A stretch of 64,000 nt of DNA from Ascidia mentula. Taxonomy: Eukaryota > Chordata > Ascidiacea > Phlebobranchia > Ascidiidae. This document shows positions 60,401-64,000 of this stretch, piece by piece (position 1 is the first letter of the stretch; each line of letters begins with the position of its first letter). The stretch is taken from the NCBI GenBank assembly GCA_947561715.1, contig OX387198.1:13392001-13456000 (forward strand), in the 5' to 3' direction. The notes under the pieces were generated by a model. That model was given only the letters and a program-made list of their open reading frames with translations, was not told where the DNA came from and did no database searches. Made by a program: the position numbers and the translations under genes.

Positions 60401-63400
60401 TTTTAGACCGGACAATACGTAGCCATCATTGCAAACGCAACCTGGGTGAAAAATAATAAGTTAGCCAACTAAAGTTAAATATTCATAGAATTGAATGAGT
60501 GATATTAAATTGCATTTGTTTTTTGTTGCAAAGGATTCGTTGTTTCACCCACTAAATGGTCAATGTCGAGGCAAAAAAAATCGTTGTACCTGACACTTGA
60601 GGTTTTTTGCATCTTGCAGCTTCTGTTGGTCGACGACATGTGTTTGGACAAGCTGTACCCTCGTGTTCATAGTGAGAGTTGGCGGGACAGGGCGGGGTCG
60701 CTGTGTTAAAACAAACATTTGACTGAGATGTGTTATTTAGATGCGTTGTTTGAACAAACAGGGGATATCAGTTTGGTCCCGAACTTTAGGATAAAACATT
60801 GTCAGTCAGCTTGAAATTTTAAATGTCGTAAAGAATAATTAACATTTTATGTTCATATATAAGCAGGTTTCTTCTTTGAGAATAGGTTTTTGTATTTATT
60901 TTGGGATATTTACATTTACTGTGTTTCGGTGATACTGATGATGCCAAACAATTTTATGTATCGCATTATTTGATTATGAAACTTTCAGTTTCAACATTTT
61001 CATGATGCGTAAAAGGCATTTTTTAGCAGTAACTTTATACTTACGTAGTCCTGTGACGTTTGTCCAGTTACAGACTTCGATGCCCGCCTTTTGACATTGA
61101 TCAGCATAGTCGGAAATAGCTCGTTCGATTGTTCTTAAGTTGCCTTCGGTAACGCACCCATCGAAAACGCAGTTCTGCAAATAGAATTTTGGATCGTAAG
61201 GATAAATAAACACTATTTTGATTGTAACGACAATAATGCTGCCTGAAATGGAGCGAGAAGTTTTATAATAAGGTTGTTTTCCGAAAATCAAACCAACAGT
61301 CTAAAAAAAAATTCAATTGATATTTTGGTATATTGGGCAAATAAAGTTTTGGTTTTATTATTCGGTGATTTGAATTTCAGCTCTTAAACTAAACCTAAAT
61401 TTACCTAAAGAGAAAACGTTTTGCCATTTCATTGGGATTTCGTGTTAGCATTTAGGTGGCCAATCTTCAACTAAAAGTTCAACTAATATCAACAAACGAA
61501 ACCAATGAAAAAAGATATTTTCAAATAAAACATTCACCCTGACAACTTCGGGCTCAGGAAATCTTTCTCTGCAGGTTCTGAAACAGTCTTCGTTTATGAC
61601 GTTGCAAATTTTTTCATAGGCGGCTTCATCTAAACAGCCACCTTCTCCTTCAGTTACGACTTTGCATCTGACATATGGAAAACAAAGATATTTTTCAAAA
61701 CAAAAAAGCTAAACCTTATTAACCCGAAAGGAGTAACGTTATGCTATGTCACGTTATTCGCCGTTGAATCCCAGCATGTTGAAAGTCGCCACGAACCACG
61801 CAATAAGATTTTACAGTTATGACATCACGGTTGTGAAAATTTGGTTGTAAACTGAAGAAACTACTGTAGCTGATGAGTATAGAATGCAGTAATTGTTTGC
61901 CAACGTTTCAACGAAATAAACTGCCAACGTCCAAAACATGTTAGTGCCATCTCATTACATTATACTGCTCTTTACACTGTAGCTGTGTGAATAACGTACC
62001 TTGCGTTGCCACCAACTTTCTGACTGTTTCCAAACTCAACTGCATTCAATATGATGCTTGTGTTGCTGGGTAGGGCAAAGTCGTCGCTCATGTCACCGTT
62101 AAGATTGCCACACAAACCTGCAAATAGATTAGATTTTTAAAAACTTGTTCCGAAATGACCGAAAGCAATGTTGTGAACTTGGTCTACAGTGTTGCAAAAC
62201 ACAAATATGTCGAAATTAAATATTCAGCGTTTGATAAATCTAAGTTGTTGCGCATTATGCTTTCTATTATCTTCTAAACTGATCAGGCGGCAAACAGCTA
62301 CCAAACTACGTATTTTTGTGCTCCGCAGGTCAGAACAGTTTACATACCAGTGACTAAATTTCCGTAAGAACCAGATAAGGATACTCGGAAGTTGTAGAAA
62401 CCGTTGTAAGTTATGGTAAGCCCGAAAGTTGTTGTCAATTCATACGTTCTACCAGTTCGGACAAGCGTAACACCTTCACTGACCAACGCGTAAGGTGGTG
62501 TGATATCCATTCCATCAACCTAAATATATGCATTAATTTACAGTCAATTGAAATGTTTTGGTTTATAACTTGAGGTCTACTCTGTTAATTACTATCGTTA
62601 TATTTTATGGACATACTGTTAAAAATTATGAGCACATTTCTTGGAAATCAATTCTGTGTAAAATATAACTTGCCCTTATTTGATTTCCAGCAATAAATTG
62701 GATGGTGTGGTTTCCGATATTCAGTGAAGCTTGTTTCAACCAAGAAACTCTGGTATTGCCGCCGCGAAATTGATTTTCAACCTAAAAGGCAAAAATTGAA
62801 TACCAATTTCAAACGCAACTTGAGGTAGAAAATCAAACAATTCATTGCAATATATCGAATTGCTACAAAACAGAGGCTCAAACACACCCCACTTTATACC
62901 GTCAATTTTACTGAGTTGTTGCCAGGTATAATACAACTGCTCTTCTTGCAAAGATTAACGTAGTATGGGGCCCGACGAAAGTCGATGCCTTGCTGGCAAA
63001 ACATAGGTATAACAAATATATGTATTTTTGCCATGGTCACCAGCTGCACTGATGAGAAAGTTACAGGTCGAAACAGTGTGTATACACCTGTCTACAGCTA
63101 AACTCTATTATGGCTCGTTTGTGCATATAATATGTAATTTTTGTTTTCCAACTAAAATAAAAAATTTTCAGTTTGTGTATATCTTGCGCAACCGGCCCTG
63201 CTCCCTTCAAACCTTAAATGAAAACGAAAAATACTCCTTACCAAGATTGAGAAAGGTCGTAGTTGGCCGGTGGCAGTCCTAAAAGTTGTTTCTACCAACG
63301 TGTAAATGCAGGTACCCTGGAAGTCGTAATATTTCCCATCAAACGTTTTGTAATGCGAGGCACCGACCGCCTGACAAGTTTGCCTCTCTAAAAATTTTTG

Positions 63401-63716
63401 AATTAGTATTGCAAAAAGGTCTATCATTTTATAAAATTACAACAAATGTTTCAACTTTAATGATATCTCAAATCAATGGAACACCAAGCGTAGAAAATAC
63501 ATACAGGCAAGAATTACCCATGTGCAGTTGACACTTACCTACAAAATTGCATCTGAGATTGTTTACGGTCCAGGTACCATTCACACATACGCTCAATGCA
63601 GCCCCATCAAGCACGTAGTCTGGGCCGCACTCAACTATGCACCGCGAACCATCGTTGTTGAGGTCCGTACAAGTAATTCTCGTCCCCTCTCCAGCATTGA
63701 AAAGCTCCACAGGGCA
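51430..63716 (-). CDS. gene B: paralogue of gene A, 5' end outside the window
   Basis: Twenty-eight exons, from CCP to the stop, join to 4188 nt (1395 codons plus TAA) with all phases equal to those of gene A. Domains: CCP; VWD1-C8-TIL1; linker; VWD2-C8-TIL2; linker; VWD3-C8-TIL3; linker; EGF; spacer; WxxW. The signal peptide and vWA region must lie beyond 64000. Differences from A: VWD1 reads GASHY instead of GDPHY, the spacer exon is 96 nt instead of 171, and the donor after 62674 is GC. Nothing in the visible part is broken. It lies upstream of A in the same orientation, as expected from tandem duplication. Exon coordinates are in the sub-entries. Confidence 0.9.
56740..60078 (-). other. 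gene B exons: linker, VWD2, C8, TIL2, linker
   Basis: Exons 59934-60078 (linker), 59440-59705, 59060-59224, 58534-58706 (VWD2, starting [20 protein letters not shown]), 58117-58255 and 57589-57752 (C8/TIL2), 57128-57249 (TIL2), 56740-56876 (Cys-rich linker). All lengths equal those of gene A except 59060-59224, which is one codon shorter. Confidence 0.9.
60350..63716 (-). other. gene B exons: CCP, VWD1, C8, TIL1
   Basis: Exons 63539-63716 ([23 protein letters not shown]), 63242-63387, 62674-62781, 62348-62519, 62000-62117 (VWD1), 61538-61667, 61045-61174 (C8), 60590-60700, 60350-60441 (TIL1). VWD1 begins [20 protein letters not shown]. The donor after 62674 is GC, at a different intron from the GC donor of gene A. 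Confidence 0.9.
63031..63100 (+). repeat. short dispersed repeat, copy 4
   Basis: Carries caccagctgcactgatgaga, then aggtcgaaacagtgtg and cacctgtctacagct; it lies in an intron of gene B. Confidence 0.75.
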
Positions 63717-64000
63717 CTGAAGCACATGAAGACAAAATAGTAGTGAGAATATATGTTAAAGTAACGTAGTTTGTCTGTGTTGATTGGTACCTAGTTTTGT
63801 ACCCAACGGATCGACGATTGACCGAAAGGTACCACAAAGTGAAAATCTGTGTGCCTGCTAGTCTACCAGCTAGCATGTGCCACAGTCACCAGCTGCACTG
63901 ATGAGACCTTACAAGTCTAAACAGTGTGTACACCTATCTGCAACTTTAAAGTTATCTCACCGGTTGTGTTAATTGTAGACTATTACAACATTGTTCGTGT
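63717..64000. other. gene B intron at the window edge
   Basis: Intron upstream of the CCP exon. Apart from the dispersed repeat at 63875-63945 nothing is seen; the next upstream exon is outside the window. Confidence 0.6.
63875..63945 (+). repeat. short dispersed repeat, copy 5
   Basis: Carries gtcaccagctgcactgatga and aacagtgtgtacacctatct, upstream of the CCP exon of gene B. It is close to copy 4 in sequence. Confidence 0.75.

Overview
The window looks like animal genomic DNA: AT-rich, with genes cut into many short exons by mostly 100-1000 bp GT-AG introns. The proteins are secreted extracellular mosaics (vWA, CCP/sushi, VWD-C8-TIL, EGF, WxxW). Compact introns, low GC and these domain families suggest an invertebrate deuterostome, most likely an ascidian such as Ciona. 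That assignment is inference; nothing in the window proves it. No bacterial operon, CRISPR array, rRNA or intact tRNA was seen.

Two giant paralogous genes lie head to tail on the minus strand. Gene A (42250 down to 20618) can be read completely: 42 exons in one continuous frame of 6261 nt, giving 2086 residues. Its order is signal peptide, N-terminal region, vWA domain, hemicentin/VWA7-like beta region, CCP domain, three VWD-C8-TIL assemblies with short Cys-rich linkers, EGF, and a C-terminal WxxW (CILP/mucin CysD-like) domain. Gene B (63716 down to 51430, continuing off the right edge) holds the matching last 28 exons, from the CCP domain to the stop. A third copy, C, lies on the plus strand at 2210-7570. 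It is a 5'-truncated inverted duplicate of the 3' half of B: homology, introns included, runs over about 2040-7730 and 51290-57415. C carries a 1-nt deletion, a destroyed splice donor and a lost exon, so it is probably a pseudogene. A single orphan B-like exon with a stop codon sits at 50283-50400.

The 13 kb between C and the 3' end of A has no large gene. It does hold what I consider the most novel content: a minus-strand cluster of at least four tiny secreted-peptide genes (about 10.0, 12.9, 15.7 and 18.2 kb). Three share a 77-nt first exon that encodes a near-identical style of signal peptide, with splice phases 2 and then 1. All four end in a short exon carrying a G-x3-F-[D/G] motif. Decayed repeats between them show that the array grew by tandem duplication. 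A fifth, unrelated Cys-rich secreted ORF lies at 20158-19979.

The rest is repeat-rich: a broken Penelope-like element at the left edge, a short dispersed repeat with at least five copies, an inverted pair of about 1.25 kb repeats between A and B, tRNA-like relics, and a small RING-like ORF inside an intron of A. All exon coordinates were derived by hand from splice signals, reading frame and comparison among the three copies.
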